A stretch of DNA of 64,000 bases from Pseudomonas sp. KBW05 (GTDB lineage: Bacteria; Pseudomonadota; Gammaproteobacteria; Pseudomonadales; Pseudomonadaceae): NCBI RefSeq assembly GCF_003852405.1, contig NZ_QAJM01000002.1, forward strand, positions 105,109 through 169,108, written 5' to 3'. This document shows positions 25,714 to 35,185 of this stretch, in pieces (position 1 is the stretch's first letter; each line of letters opens with the position of its first letter). The notes below the pieces were generated by a model. It did not search any database, was not told the DNA's origin, and saw nothing but the letters and a program-made list of their open reading frames with translations. The translations under genes and the position numbers were made by a program.

Positions 25714-28348
25714 CTAGCCGCTTTACACTCTCAACGTCCGCCGAACCGCTGAGTACGTTGCGGTGCGGCGGAGCCCCCCGTGGCGAAAAGTCAGCGATGG
25801 GCGGGCCGTAGGGCCTCTTGAGCACGTGGTCATATTTAAACCATTGACCATTTCTGAGAACCGCAACCCCCTGTGTCTCCACGCCCCCGACTTTATAAGC
25901 ACCGATCAGTGTCGGCCCGTGCTTCTTGCTGATGGTTTTCAGCAGGTCATAATTGCCGGTGGCACCCCGTAAAGAGTTGACGTACTTGATGCCTTTTGAT
26001 GTAACAAACCCTATACCCTTGGCTGCAAACCTGGACCCGCCCACCAGCGCATCGCCCAGGCCACTCAGCGGGTTGAGCACGCCGATGGTGGCCGAGCCGA
26101 TGATGTTTGCCACCCTCAGCAGCTTGCTCGCAGTGGACAGTCCGCCACCTGCCACTTTGATCACTTTACCGGCGGCCCCTGCGCCAGCCGTCAGGAAGCC
26201 GAAGGCGTCGAGCGCCAGATCCAGCGTGCCCTCGGTATAGTTGCCCTTTTGGAAGTTGACGATCGCCGAGCGAAAAGGCACCAGGTTCAGCGCGAACTCG
26301 GTGACAGCCTCAATTTTATTGTCATGTTTATCCTGGGTCGTAAGCCCTCGTGCCTGAGCCTTGATGGCGGGATTGTCCAGGTCCAGATGTTTGACAAACG
26401 CCTGGGCCAACACATGCGTTCGGGTGGACGAGAAGCTATCGTGCGGCGCCGGATTCGACGACGGGTTCGCTGTGCGCAAGGATTCGCTGCCTGCGGGGTC
26501 GAACGACTTAGTGACCGTTACATCATGCGCGACCTTGGTCTTTTTCTCCCCGACTCGCCACGGATGGGTCTGTTTGATACGGCCCTGATTGAAGTCGATC
26601 TCGTACGCACGGGAGGCGCCGTTGTGCGTGACTTTGATCAGCAGCTTTTCCTGCTTCGGGTGATCGACCCTGCTGGAAACGCCAGTGCCTTGGGTGTACG
26701 AGGACGTCTGGAACAGCTGCAGTTGACCTTGCTCCAGGTGTTGCCGGTCCTCCACTGGCAACTGGGCAACCAACTGTTTGATATAGGTGGCAATCGCCGC
26801 TTTTTTGTCACTGATCGCCTGGTCGAATTGACGATTGAAGGTCGCGACGACGCCAAATGTGCAATTGGCATTCAGGGCGTCGATAGGGATGCGGCTATCT
26901 TGGGAAAAAAACACCGCGTCCGGATCCTCCAGCTCCATCATCGCCACATCCAGCATTGAATGGGGGTTTGAAGCATCGGAATTGAAACCCTTGCCGTCAT
27001 CCAGCCAACGAACTCTGCGCTTTATATCAATGAGTTTTTCTTCAAACAGTGAGCCCAGGTCGCCAAAGCGCTCCTTGAGCCTGGCCAGCGCCAGCTCCTT
27101 GCGCGACGGTAGTTCTCTGTCCAGCGCCTCAGAGGCAACCGTCATTTGTTGTTTACGTGCATTGAATTGCTCGGTCAGCGCGTTCAATTCATCGGCGCTG
27201 TAGAGGTGATCGCTTTTTCTGCTCAGGACGCCGTTGGCCACCCCCCAGTCCACCAGCGCCTCCAGCTGGGCGCGCTGGGTAATCGCAGGATCAGCCGCCT
27301 CGACATTGCGGGCTTCCAACATGACCTGGGCATAAGTCATGTTGGCCACTTTGCCCGGGGTCTGGGCTTCGATGGTGGTCGCCGCAATGGCCAGGTTGAC
27401 CCAGGCCAGGCTGCCATAGGTCACGCTCTGGGGAATGTTTTTGACCAGCCATGCTGGCGCACGGCTTGCCAACAACAACTTGACCGCCGCATACGCCACC
27501 TGCGGGCTGGTTTTGCCCCGGCGGACCAGATGTTCACCCAGTTGCCGTATCAGGGTGGTTGTCGGCTTACCGATCAGTGCATGACCGGACAGGTCAAAGC
27601 CGGCAACCTTGTTGCGGTCAGGACTGGTCATGGATTCAGGGTCCAGTTCCAGATTGATGGCCGCAAGCAAGTAGTCCGTTTGACTGCTTTCGTTGGTGAT
27701 GCCCTGCATGTGCACCTGCAGGGTTTTGCCCAACGCCTGCGCTTGCGTGCTGTCCAACAGGGTATCCAGCAGTTTGGCGGGATCGCCCAGGGTTTCGGCG
27801 GACAGAGACAGCGGGTGATACAGACGCTCGAGGATGCCCTTGCCAACCCCGGCGGCCGCCTCTTTCTGGGCAAAACCCTGCAACTGGCGCTGCTCGTCCA
27901 CGCTCAAGGGCACTGGCCAGGACAGCGCACCACCCAGGTTGCCGAGCGGGTGCTCCATCGCACGGTGCGCCACCGCTGTGCCAAGCCCGGACAGCGAGAA
28001 GTGGTCGGTGGGCAGCGATAGCCCAAGGCTGCGAATAAATGTGGCCAGGTCAACCTGGCTACCGGTCGTCTTGGGGTAAGACGAGTCAGCGTGTACCGCC
28101 ATGACGGTGTTGGTCAGCGCAGCCAGTACAGCCCCCGTAGTGGCGCTGGCGCCTAGTCTGGCAGCGACTTCAGCAAGCTTGAGGCCCAGGGCTTTAAGGT
28201 TTTCCTTGTCTCCCAACGCGGTCTTCAGCGGTGAGGCTTGGGTAGGGTTGCCTGTTGCGTCGTTGGCGGACCGGGCGTGTCGGTTTGACGCCAGCATCGG
28301 CGTCGGGAAAGTGCTGGATGTCGATGTTTGTGCAATAGGATTCAGCAT
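25694..28348 (-). CDS. Large effector/toxin-like protein, C-terminally truncated
   Basis: The 884-residue product is a paralogue of the N-terminal and middle part of the 1547-residue effector at 35186. Shared text includes LPTDHFSLSGL...LGGALSWPVPL, the hydrophobic segment NLVPFRSAIVNFQKGNYTEGTLDLALDAFGFL (about residues 690-725), GVLNPLSG and RGATGNYDLL. Comparison places the break near residue 1063 of the paralogue, where this frame stops (VKRLERMVFL) and the protease part is lost. There is no signal peptide. The hydrophobic central segments could be membrane-inserting. It has no assignable enzyme activity; it may survive as a carrier, immunity decoy or plain decay product. AAGG lies before the ATG at 28348. 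It is divergent from the hybrid kinase gene. Confidence 0.75.
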   Translation of the reverse strand: MLNPIAQTSTSSTFPTPMLASNRHARSANDATGNPTQASPLKTALGDKENLKALGLKLAEVAARLGASATTGAVLAALTNTVMAVHADSSYPKTTGSQVDLATFIRSLGLSLPTDHFSLSGLGTAVAHRAMEHPLGNLGGALSWPVPLSVDEQRQLQGFAQKEAAAGVGKGILERLYHPLSLSAETLGDPAKLLDTLLDSTQAQALGKTLQVHMQGITNESSQTDYLLAAINLELDPESMTSPDRNKVAGFDLSGHALIGKPTTTLIRQLGEHLVRRGKTSPQVAYAAVKLLLASRAPAWLVKNIPQSVTYGSLAWVNLAIAATTIEAQTPGKVANMTYAQVMLEARNVEAADPAITQRAQLEALVDWGVANGVLSRKSDHLYSADELNALTEQFNARKQQMTVASEALDRELPSRKELALARLKERFGDLGSLFEEKLIDIKRRVRWLDDGKGFNSDASNPHSMLDVAMMELEDPDAVFFSQDSRIPIDALNANCTFGVVATFNRQFDQAISDKKAAIATYIKQLVAQLPVEDRQHLEQGQLQLFQTSSYTQGTGVSSRVDHPKQEKLLIKVTHNGASRAYEIDFNQGRIKQTHPWRVGEKKTKVAHDVTVTKSFDPAGSESLRTANPSSNPAPHDSFSSTRTHVLAQAFVKHLDLDNPAIKAQARGLTTQDKHDNKIEAVTEFALNLVPFRSAIVNFQKGNYTEGTLDLALDAFGFLTAGAGAAGKVIKVAGGGLSTASKLLRVANIIGSATIGVLNPLSGLGDALVGGSRFAAKGIGFVTSKGIKYVNSLRGATGNYDLLKTISKKHGPTLIGAYKVGGVETQGVAVLRNGQWFKYDHVLKRPYGPPIADFSPRGAPPHRNVLSGSADVESVKRLERMVFL

Positions 28349-28573
28349 AAGTGGGTACCTTTTTTATGGAACGATTGCGTCTTTCCAAAAGGAGGCGCCC
28401 TGTTCCTTAGACGCTATTTTTGGGTCGCTCGCCAGGGCTCCCGCGTTCCATTCCGGCCATATGCTGTATGTAAGGAAGAAAAACAATTGCGGCAAATATC
28501 TGCAGCAAACGTAGTCTATGGGCGATCTTTGCGGCAAACTCCCGGTTTTTCCGCACTTGGCCAAGGCATGCCC

Positions 28574-31500
28574 ATGACACCTGCGTCGTCCGTCGATGAA
28601 AAAAGCTTCCGTAATCTGTTAAGCCGAAATGTGGCGCTGCCCTTGGGTGTGGGCGTGCTCAGCGCAGTGTTTTTCGGCTGCCTGATTACGTATCTGCTGA
28701 CAGTGATCCAGTGGGTGGAGCACACCGATCGGGTCATCAACAACCTCAATGAATCGTCAAAACTGACGGTGGACCTGGAAACCGGCATGCGCGGTTTTCT
28801 GATAACGGGAGACGAGCATTTTCTCGACCCGTATGAAGTCGCCAAGCCACGAATCATTGCCGATTTGCGCAATTTGCAGGATCTGGTCGCGGACAACCCC
28901 CAGCAGGTGGATCGCCTCAAGCGTCTGGAAGCCTTGCAGACCGAGTGGAACAAGTACGCCGAGTCGATGATTGAGATGCAGCGCACCAGCGGCGACTACC
29001 GCAGTGCGGTGAAAGCCGGCCGAGGCAAACGCCTCACCGATGAGATTCGCAAGGAGTACGACGACGCGGTGGCGATGGAGCAGCAGTTCCGTATCACCCG
29101 TAACGAGGAAGTCACCCGTACGACCGTTGTCAGCGTCATCCTGTACCTGGCGTTTGTACTGGGGCTCAGTGGTTTTCTGGCGTATATCGGCAGGAAGAAT
29201 TTAATTTCATTATCAAAGAGTTATGGCGATAACCTCGCGTCGCAACAGAAGATCGCACGGCGCCTGGAACAGCAGGCCTGGCTGCGCAACGGCCAGACCG
29301 AACTGGCAGAACAGGTCCTTGGCCAACTGACCCTGAACATGCTGGGTCGCAATATCCTGCAATTCTTTGCCCAGTACATGGGCTCGGCAGTGGCTGCGCT
29401 GTACGTGCGTGAAGAACACGGCGGTCTCAAGCGTGTTGCGACGTACGGTTTCTCCCGCGAACAGGAGCAGCTGGAGCAAGCGATTTACAACGACGAAGGC
29501 ATTGTTGGGCAGGCCGCTCAGCTGGATCGCCTGATTCGCCTGGACGATGTGCCGGTGGACTACTTCAAAGTCAGCTCCGGCCTGGGCGAAGGCTCGACCC
29601 GCAGTGTGCTGGTGGTGCCGACCAGCGACGATGGGCGCGTCAACGGGGTGATCGAGCTGGGTTTCCTGCGCCCGCTGGATGAACGTGACGTCGAATTACT
29701 GGAATTGATCGCGGGCAATATCGGCACCTCCATCGAGGCTGCCCGCTATCGCCAACGCTTGCAGGAAGTGCTGGCCGAGACCCAGCAGCTCAACGAAGAG
29801 CTGCAAGTGCAGCAGGAAGAACTCAAGACCGCCAACGAAGAGCTGGAAGAGCAGTCGCGCATCCTCAAGGAATCCCAGGCTCACCTGGAAACCCAGCAGG
29901 CGGAGCTGGAGCAGACCAACGAACAATTGGCCGAGCAGACCCAGACCCTGGCCGACCAACGCGACGCCATGGACCGCAAGAACGTTGAACTCAGCCAGGC
30001 CCAGCACGACCTCGAAGATCGCGCCGACGAGCTGCAGCGCTCCAGCAAATACAAATCCGAATTCCTCGCCAACATGTCCCACGAACTACGTACGCCGCTG
30101 AACAGTTCGCTGATCCTGGCCAAGCTGCTGGCGGAAAACCCCCAGGACAATCTCAGCGCCGAGCAGGTCAAGTTTGCCGAGTCGATCTATTCCGCCGGCA
30201 ATGACCTGCTGAACCTGATCAATGACATCCTGGATATTTCCAAGGTCGAGGCCGGCAAGCTGGAAGTACGTCCGGAGAACTCCAGCGTTGCACGCCTGGT
30301 GGATGGCCTGCGCGGCATGTTCGAACCGCTGGCGGCCGACCGCAAGCTGGGCTTCCAGGTCGAGGTGCAGGCTGGTACACCGGTCATGCTGTATACCGAC
30401 CGTCAACGCCTGGAGCAGATCCTCAAGAACCTGCTGTCCAACGCGGTCAAGTTCACCGAACAGGGCGAGGTCAGCTTGTCCGTCTCCCGCGCGCCGGGGG
30501 AGGGCATAGCCTTTACCGTGCGTGATTCGGGGATTGGCATTGCGCCAGACCAGCAGGAAAGCATCTTCGAAGCCTTCCGCCAGGCCGACGGCACCACCAA
30601 CCGCCGTTATGGCGGCACCGGCCTGGGCCTGTCGATTTCCCGCGACCTGGCCAACCTGCTCGGCGGCTACATCAGCGTGAGCAGCGAGCCGGGCAAGGGC
30701 AGCCTGTTCACCCTGGTGTTGCCGGAGCAGTACGTCGAGCGCGGCGAAGAAGCCGCGCCGGTCGAGCAGCCACGCCAGGTCGTCGTGGCGCCCGCACCGA
30801 CGCCGGCGAAGATTTCACCGCTGCCGGTAGCCGATGCCAACCTGATCCCGCGCTTCGCCGATGACCGTGACAAGGCACCGTTCACCACCCGCTGCATCCT
30901 GGTGGTGGAAGACGAGCCGAACTTCGCCCGCATCCTCTTCGACCTGGCCCACGAGCTGGGTTACAACTGCCTGGTGGCCCACGGCGCGGATGAAGGCTAC
31001 AGCCTGGCCGAAGAATATATTCCCGACGCGATCCTGCTGGACATGCGCCTGCCGGACCATTCCGGCTTGACGGTGCTGCAACGCCTCAAGGAACACGCCA
31101 ATACCCGACACATCCCGGTGCACGTGATCTCCGTTGAGGACCGCGTCGAAGCCGCCATGCACATGGGCGCCATCGGTTATGCGGTGAAACCTACCACCCG
31201 CGAAGAGCTTAAGGACGTGTTCGCCCGGCTGGAAGCGAAGCTGACCCAGAAGGTCAAGCGCGTGCTGCTGGTGGAGGACGATGACCTGCAACGCGACAGC
31301 ATTGCCCGCCTGATCGGCGACGATGACATTGAAATTACTGACGTTGGTTATGCCCAGGCCGCGCTGGACCTGCTGCGCAGCAATGTCTACGACTGCATGA
31401 TCATCGACCTCAAATTGCCGGACATGCTCGGCAACGAGCTGCTCAAGCGCATGGCCACCGAGGACATCTGCTCGTTCCCGCCGGTGATCGTCTACACCGG

Positions 31501-32071
31501 GCGCAACCTGACCCGCGACGAAGAGGCCGAGCTGCGCAAGTATTCGCGCTCGATCATCATCAAGGGCGCCCGTTCACCGGAGCGCCTGTTGGACGAAGTC
31601 ACACTCTTTTTGCACAAAGTCGAATCCCAGCTGTCCCATGATCGCCAGACGATGCTCAAGACCGCCCGCAGCCGCGACAAGGTCTTTGAAGGGCGCAAGA
31701 TCCTGTTGGTGGACGACGATGTGCGCAACATCTTCGCCCTGACCAGCGCCCTGGAGCACAAAGGCGCCGTGGTGGTGATCGGGCGGAACGGCCGTGAAGC
31801 CATCGACAAACTCAATGAAGTGGACGATATCGACCTGGTGCTGATGGACGTGATGATGCCGGAGATGGACGGTTACGAGGCCACCGCCTTGATCCGCCAG
31901 GACCCGCGCTGGAAGAAGCTGCCGATCATCGCGGTGACGGCCAAGGCCATGAAGGACGATCAGGAGCGCTGCCTCGCGGCGGGCTCCAACGATTACCTGG
32001 CCAAGCCGATTGATCTGGACCGTCTGTTCTCACTGATTCGCGTATGGCTACCGAAGATGGAACGCATTTAA
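28574..32071 (+). CDS. CHASE3-GAF hybrid histidine kinase with three receivers
   Basis: The 1165-residue inner-membrane kinase has helix 1 (about residues 20-43), a CHASE3 sensor loop with ETGMRGFLITGDEHFLDPY, helix 2 (about 183-205), a GAF domain (about 240-390), a long coiled coil rich in Glu/Gln, HisKA with SHELRTPL near residue 502, HATPase_c to about 716, and receivers at about 774-890, 896-1010 and 1042-1160, each with its Asp (LLDMRLP, IIDLKLP, LMDVMMP). The frame is open upstream, but the ATG at 28574 is preferred because AAGG precedes it by seven bases and the helix follows. It heads a plus-strand module with CheR, CheB, a second kinase and a lone receiver. Confidence 0.9.
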   Translation: MTPASSVDEKSFRNLLSRNVALPLGVGVLSAVFFGCLITYLLTVIQWVEHTDRVINNLNESSKLTVDLETGMRGFLITGDEHFLDPYEVAKPRIIADLRNLQDLVADNPQQVDRLKRLEALQTEWNKYAESMIEMQRTSGDYRSAVKAGRGKRLTDEIRKEYDDAVAMEQQFRITRNEEVTRTTVVSVILYLAFVLGLSGFLAYIGRKNLISLSKSYGDNLASQQKIARRLEQQAWLRNGQTELAEQVLGQLTLNMLGRNILQFFAQYMGSAVAALYVREEHGGLKRVATYGFSREQEQLEQAIYNDEGIVGQAAQLDRLIRLDDVPVDYFKVSSGLGEGSTRSVLVVPTSDDGRVNGVIELGFLRPLDERDVELLELIAGNIGTSIEAARYRQRLQEVLAETQQLNEELQVQQEELKTANEELEEQSRILKESQAHLETQQAELEQTNEQLAEQTQTLADQRDAMDRKNVELSQAQHDLEDRADELQRSSKYKSEFLANMSHELRTPLNSSLILAKLLAENPQDNLSAEQVKFAESIYSAGNDLLNLINDILDISKVEAGKLEVRPENSSVARLVDGLRGMFEPLAADRKLGFQVEVQAGTPVMLYTDRQRLEQILKNLLSNAVKFTEQGEVSLSVSRAPGEGIAFTVRDSGIGIAPDQQESIFEAFRQADGTTNRRYGGTGLGLSISRDLANLLGGYISVSSEPGKGSLFTLVLPEQYVERGEEAAPVEQPRQVVVAPAPTPAKISPLPVADANLIPRFADDRDKAPFTTRCILVVEDEPNFARILFDLAHELGYNCLVAHGADEGYSLAEEYIPDAILLDMRLPDHSGLTVLQRLKEHANTRHIPVHVISVEDRVEAAMHMGAIGYAVKPTTREELKDVFARLEAKLTQKVKRVLLVEDDDLQRDSIARLIGDDDIEITDVGYAQAALDLLRSNVYDCMIIDLKLPDMLGNELLKRMATEDICSFPPVIVYTGRNLTRDEEAELRKYSRSIIIKGARSPERLLDEVTLFLHKVESQLSHDRQTMLKTARSRDKVFEGRKILLVDDDVRNIFALTSALEHKGAVVVIGRNGREAIDKLNEVDDIDLVLMDVMMPEMDGYEATALIRQDPRWKKLPIIAVTAKAMKDDQERCLAAGSNDYLAKPIDLDRLFSLIRVWLPKMERI

Positions 32072-32086
32072 GTGGAGCGAAGTTTT

Positions 32087-32902
32087 TTGGATAAAAGCAG
32101 CGATATCGAGCTGCGCCTGTTGATCGAGGCGATTTACCTCAAGTACAGCTATGACTTTCGCGACTACTCTGGAGCGTCGGTAAAACGGCGCGTGGCCCAT
32201 GCGTTGCGCCAGTTCGACTGCGCGACCATCTCGGCGTTGCAGGAGCGGGTGCTGCACGACCCGGCGGCGTTCATGCAGTTGCTGCAATTTCTGACGATCC
32301 CGGTGAGCGAGATGTTTCGCGACCCGTCGCACTTCCTCGCCATCCGCCAGGAAGTGGTGCCGCTGCTCAAGACCTACCCGTCAATCAAGATCTGGATCGC
32401 CGGTTGCAGCACGGGGGAGGAGGTGTACTCCATGGCCATCCTGCTGCGCGAAGAGGGCTTGCTGGAGCGTACGATCATCTATGCCACGGACATCAACCCG
32501 GCGTCCCTGGACAAAGCCAAGCAGGGCATCTTTTCCCTGGAGAACGTGCGCGCCTACACCGCCAATTACCAGCAGGCCGGTGGGCAACGTTCATTTGCCG
32601 ACTACTACACGGCGGCTTACGATTACGCGATCTTTGACAAGACCCTGCGCGAGAACGTGACCTTCGCTGATCACAGCCTGGCGACCGACAGTGTCTTCTC
32701 AGAAACTCAATTAATTTCGTGTCGTAACGTACTGATTTATTTCAATAAAAAATTGCAGGATCGCGCCTTTGGATTGTTTCATGAGTCGCTGTGTCATCGC
32801 GGCTTCCTGGTGCTGGGCAGCAAAGAGACCCTGGACTTTTCCGCCTACAGCAAGCAATTCGAGCCCTTGGTCAAGCAAGAACGGATCTACCGAAAATCAT
32901 GA
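32087..32902 (+). CDS. CheR-type protein-glutamate methyltransferase
   Basis: The 271-residue enzyme has the CheR N-terminal helical domain (FRDYSGASVKRRVAHAL, QFLTIPVSEMFRDPSHF) and the SAM-binding domain (KIWIAGCSTGEEVYSMA, IIYATDINPASLDKAKQGIF, LISCRNVLIYFNKKLQ). It methylates glutamates on a receptor-like partner. The start is uncertain: GTG at 32072 directly follows the kinase stop, while TTG at 32087 has GGAG at proper spacing; I chose the latter. No MCP, CheA or CheW gene is near, so the substrate is probably a non-receptor partner such as the coiled-coil kinase upstream. The stop overlaps the CheB start (ATGA). Confidence 0.85.
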   Translation: MDKSSDIELRLLIEAIYLKYSYDFRDYSGASVKRRVAHALRQFDCATISALQERVLHDPAAFMQLLQFLTIPVSEMFRDPSHFLAIRQEVVPLLKTYPSIKIWIAGCSTGEEVYSMAILLREEGLLERTIIYATDINPASLDKAKQGIFSLENVRAYTANYQQAGGQRSFADYYTAAYDYAIFDKTLRENVTFADHSLATDSVFSETQLISCRNVLIYFNKKLQDRAFGLFHESLCHRGFLVLGSKETLDFSAYSKQFEPLVKQERIYRKS

Positions 32903-33498
32903 ACGACGCTGCAACAGGCCCGATTCGCGGGATTGAAGCCATCGTCGTCGGCGCTTCTGCCGGCGGCGTAGAGGCGTTGCTGAGTATTTTCGGCGACCTG
33001 CCACAGGGCTTTGGTGTGCCGATCATTGCCGTGCTGCACCTGCCTGACGAACGTCGCAGCCAACTGGCCGAGGTGTTTGACCGGCGGATCAGCATGCCGG
33101 TGCTAGAGGCGCGCGACAAAGAGCTGATAAAGCCTGGCACCCTGTACTTTGCCGGACCAGGCTATCACCTGTCGGTAGAACACGATCACAGCCTGTCCCT
33201 GAGCCAGGAAGACCGCGTGCATCACTCGCGACCCGCGATCGACTTTCTGTTCGCGTCCGCCGCCGATACCTACGGCTGCAGCTTGTTGGCCATCCTGTTG
33301 ACCGGCGCCAACCAAGACGGCGCCCGGGGCCTGGCCCATGTCAAGCAACAAGGTGGAACCACTGTGGTGCAAGACCCCACAGAAGCACGCGTGGCCGTCA
33401 TGCCCCGCGCGGCCCTGGCACTGCATACTCCTGACCACATTCTTTCGCTGAGCCAGATAGGCTCATTGTTGGCTTCCCTGGAATATTCCCCATGTTAA
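32899..33498 (+). CDS. CheB-type methylesterase domain protein (no receiver)
   Basis: The 199-residue protein is only the C-terminal CheB esterase/amidase domain. The catalytic triad is visible as Ser in VGASAGG, His in VLHLP and Asp in LTGANQDGARG. The usual N-terminal receiver is missing, so activity is not controlled by CheA phosphorylation in cis. It reverses CheR methylation on the shared partner. The start overlaps the CheR stop by four bases, and the gene after it starts inside its last codons. The frame extends further upstream into cheR, but that part is a shadow. Confidence 0.9.
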   Translation: MNDAATGPIRGIEAIVVGASAGGVEALLSIFGDLPQGFGVPIIAVLHLPDERRSQLAEVFDRRISMPVLEARDKELIKPGTLYFAGPGYHLSVEHDHSLSLSQEDRVHHSRPAIDFLFASAADTYGCSLLAILLTGANQDGARGLAHVKQQGGTTVVQDPTEARVAVMPRAALALHTPDHILSLSQIGSLLASLEYSPC

Positions 33499-34685
33499 GT
33501 ACTGTCCAGGCCAAACTGCTGATCGTCGATGATCTGCCGGAAAACCTGCTGGCCCTCGAAGCGCTGATCAAGCGTGAGGATCGCCAGGTGTTCAAGGCAT
33601 TGAGTGCCGACGAAGCCTTGTCGCTGTTACTGGAGCACGAGTTCGCCATGGCGATCCTCGACGTGCAGATGCCCGGCATGAATGGCTTTGAGCTGGCCGA
33701 GTTGATGCGCGGCACCGAAAAGACCAAGAACATCCCGATTGTGTTCGTCAGCGCCGCAGGCCGCGAACTCAACTACGCCTTCAAAGGCTATGAAAGCGGT
33801 GCCGTGGACTTCCTGCACAAGCCGCTGGATATCCACGCGGTGAAGAGCAAGGTCAACATCTTTGTCGACCTGTACCGCCAGAGCAAGGCGATGAAGCAAC
33901 AGGTCGAAGCCCTGGAGCGCAGCCGGCGCGAGCAAGAGCTGTTGCTCACGCGCCTGCAGGCCACCCAGGCCGAGCTGGAGCAAGCGGTGCGTATGCGTGA
34001 CGACTTTATGTCGATCGTTGCCCACGAAGTGCGTACGCCCCTGAACGGGCTGATCCTCGAAACCCAGCTGCGCAAGATGCATCTGGCTCGGGATAACGCC
34101 GCGGCGTTTACCCTGGACAAGATGCACGCCATGGTTGACCGCGATGAACGCCAGATCCAGAGCCTGATCCGCTTGATCGAAGACATGCTCGACGTGTCGC
34201 GTATCCGCACCGGCAAGCTGTCGATCCGCCCCGCGCGCTTCGACCTTGCACAGCTGGTGCGCAACCTCGTGGAAAATTTCGCCCAGCAAGTGGCAGCGGC
34301 CGGCTCATCCATGCAACTGGACGCCGTGGGGCCGGTGGAGGGTCACTGGGATGAGTTCCGTATCGAGCAAGTGGTCACCAACCTGTTGACCAACGCATTG
34401 CGCTACGGGGCCAAAAGCCCGGTGGACGTGCGGGTCTACAGTGAGCACGGGGAAGCGCGGGTAGAAGTGCGCGACCGTGGTATCGGTATCAGCGAAGACA
34501 ACCAGAAGCGTATTTTCCAGCAGTTCGAGCGTGTGTCCGCGAGCCAAGTGGCAGCAGGCCTGGGGCTTGGGCTGTTTATTTCCGAGCAGATCGTTTCGGC
34601 CCACGGCGGTACCATCGAGGTCGAAAGCCAGATAGGCGAGGGCGCCTTGTTTCGCGTGTGCCTGCCCCTTGAGGCTGCGCAATGA
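33492..34685 (+). CDS. Response-regulator/histidine-kinase hybrid (REC-HisKA-HATPase)
   Basis: The 397-residue soluble protein has an N-terminal receiver (LIVDDLPENLLAL, AILDVQMPGMNG, HKPLD), a short coiled coil, a HisKA with AHEVRTPLNG near residue 178, and HATPase_c (DRGIGISEDNQKRIFQQFER, GLGLGLFISEQIV). With the input receiver in front, it probably takes phosphate from another kinase, perhaps the CHASE3-GAF protein, and relays the signal. It overlaps cheB by seven bases. There is no membrane segment. Confidence 0.9.
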   Translation: MLSTVQAKLLIVDDLPENLLALEALIKREDRQVFKALSADEALSLLLEHEFAMAILDVQMPGMNGFELAELMRGTEKTKNIPIVFVSAAGRELNYAFKGYESGAVDFLHKPLDIHAVKSKVNIFVDLYRQSKAMKQQVEALERSRREQELLLTRLQATQAELEQAVRMRDDFMSIVAHEVRTPLNGLILETQLRKMHLARDNAAAFTLDKMHAMVDRDERQIQSLIRLIEDMLDVSRIRTGKLSIRPARFDLAQLVRNLVENFAQQVAAAGSSMQLDAVGPVEGHWDEFRIEQVVTNLLTNALRYGAKSPVDVRVYSEHGEARVEVRDRGIGISEDNQKRIFQQFERVSASQVAAGLGLGLFISEQIVSAHGGTIEVESQIGEGALFRVCLPLEAAQ

Positions 34686-34763
34686 AATCAATCGTCAGCT
34701 CGACGCAACCTCTGCGTGACCCCATGGTCGTAATTGCAGCAATTGACCGGACAAAGGCTTCCC

Positions 34764-35141
34764 ATGAGTGAAGATGCACAAGATGTTGTACTGATCGTCG
34801 AGGACGACGAATCGATTATGTTTGTGCTGGGTGAGTACCTGGCCGGCCTGGGCTATCGGGTGTTGAAGGCGATCGATGGGGAGCAGGCCTTCGAAATCCT
34901 TGCGTCCAAGCCACACCTGGACCTGATGGTCACCGACTACCGCCTGCCCGGCGGCATTTCCGGAGTACAGATCGCGGAACCGGCGATCAAGTTGCGCCCG
35001 GAATTGAAGGTCATCTTCATCAGCGGTTATCCGCAGGAAATCCTCGACTGCAACAGCCCGATCACGCGCAATGCGCCGATCCTGGCCAAGCCGTTTGACC
35101 TGGATACACTGCATGAGCATATCCAGCGGTTGTTGGCGTAA
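34764..35141 (+). CDS. Single-domain response regulator
   Basis: The 125-residue receiver protein has VEDDE, MVTDYRLPGG with the phosphoacceptor Asp, FISGYPQE and AKPFD. The start at 34764 has AAAGG upstream; the longer open frame has no start signal. It ends the plus-strand signalling module, 78 nt after the hybrid kinase, and has no DNA-binding or enzymatic output domain, so the module output is probably a protein-protein interaction. Confidence 0.88.
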   Translation: MSEDAQDVVLIVEDDESIMFVLGEYLAGLGYRVLKAIDGEQAFEILASKPHLDLMVTDYRLPGGISGVQIAEPAIKLRPELKVIFISGYPQEILDCNSPITRNAPILAKPFDLDTLHEHIQRLLA

Positions 35142-35149
35142 CGGCTGCG

Positions 35150-35172
35150 TCGGCGCCGCGCCATGGCGCCGA
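35150..35172. terminator. Hairpin between convergent signalling and effector genes
   Basis: TCGGCGCC (35150-35157) pairs with GGCGCCGA (35165-35172) around a 7-nt loop, inside the 44-nt gap between the receiver stop (35141) and the convergent effector stop (35186). The strong GC stem fits a bidirectional terminator. The following bases on the plus strand (TCGTTT) make only a weak T-tract. Confidence 0.55.
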
Positions 35173-35185
35173 TCGTTTCAGTGCG

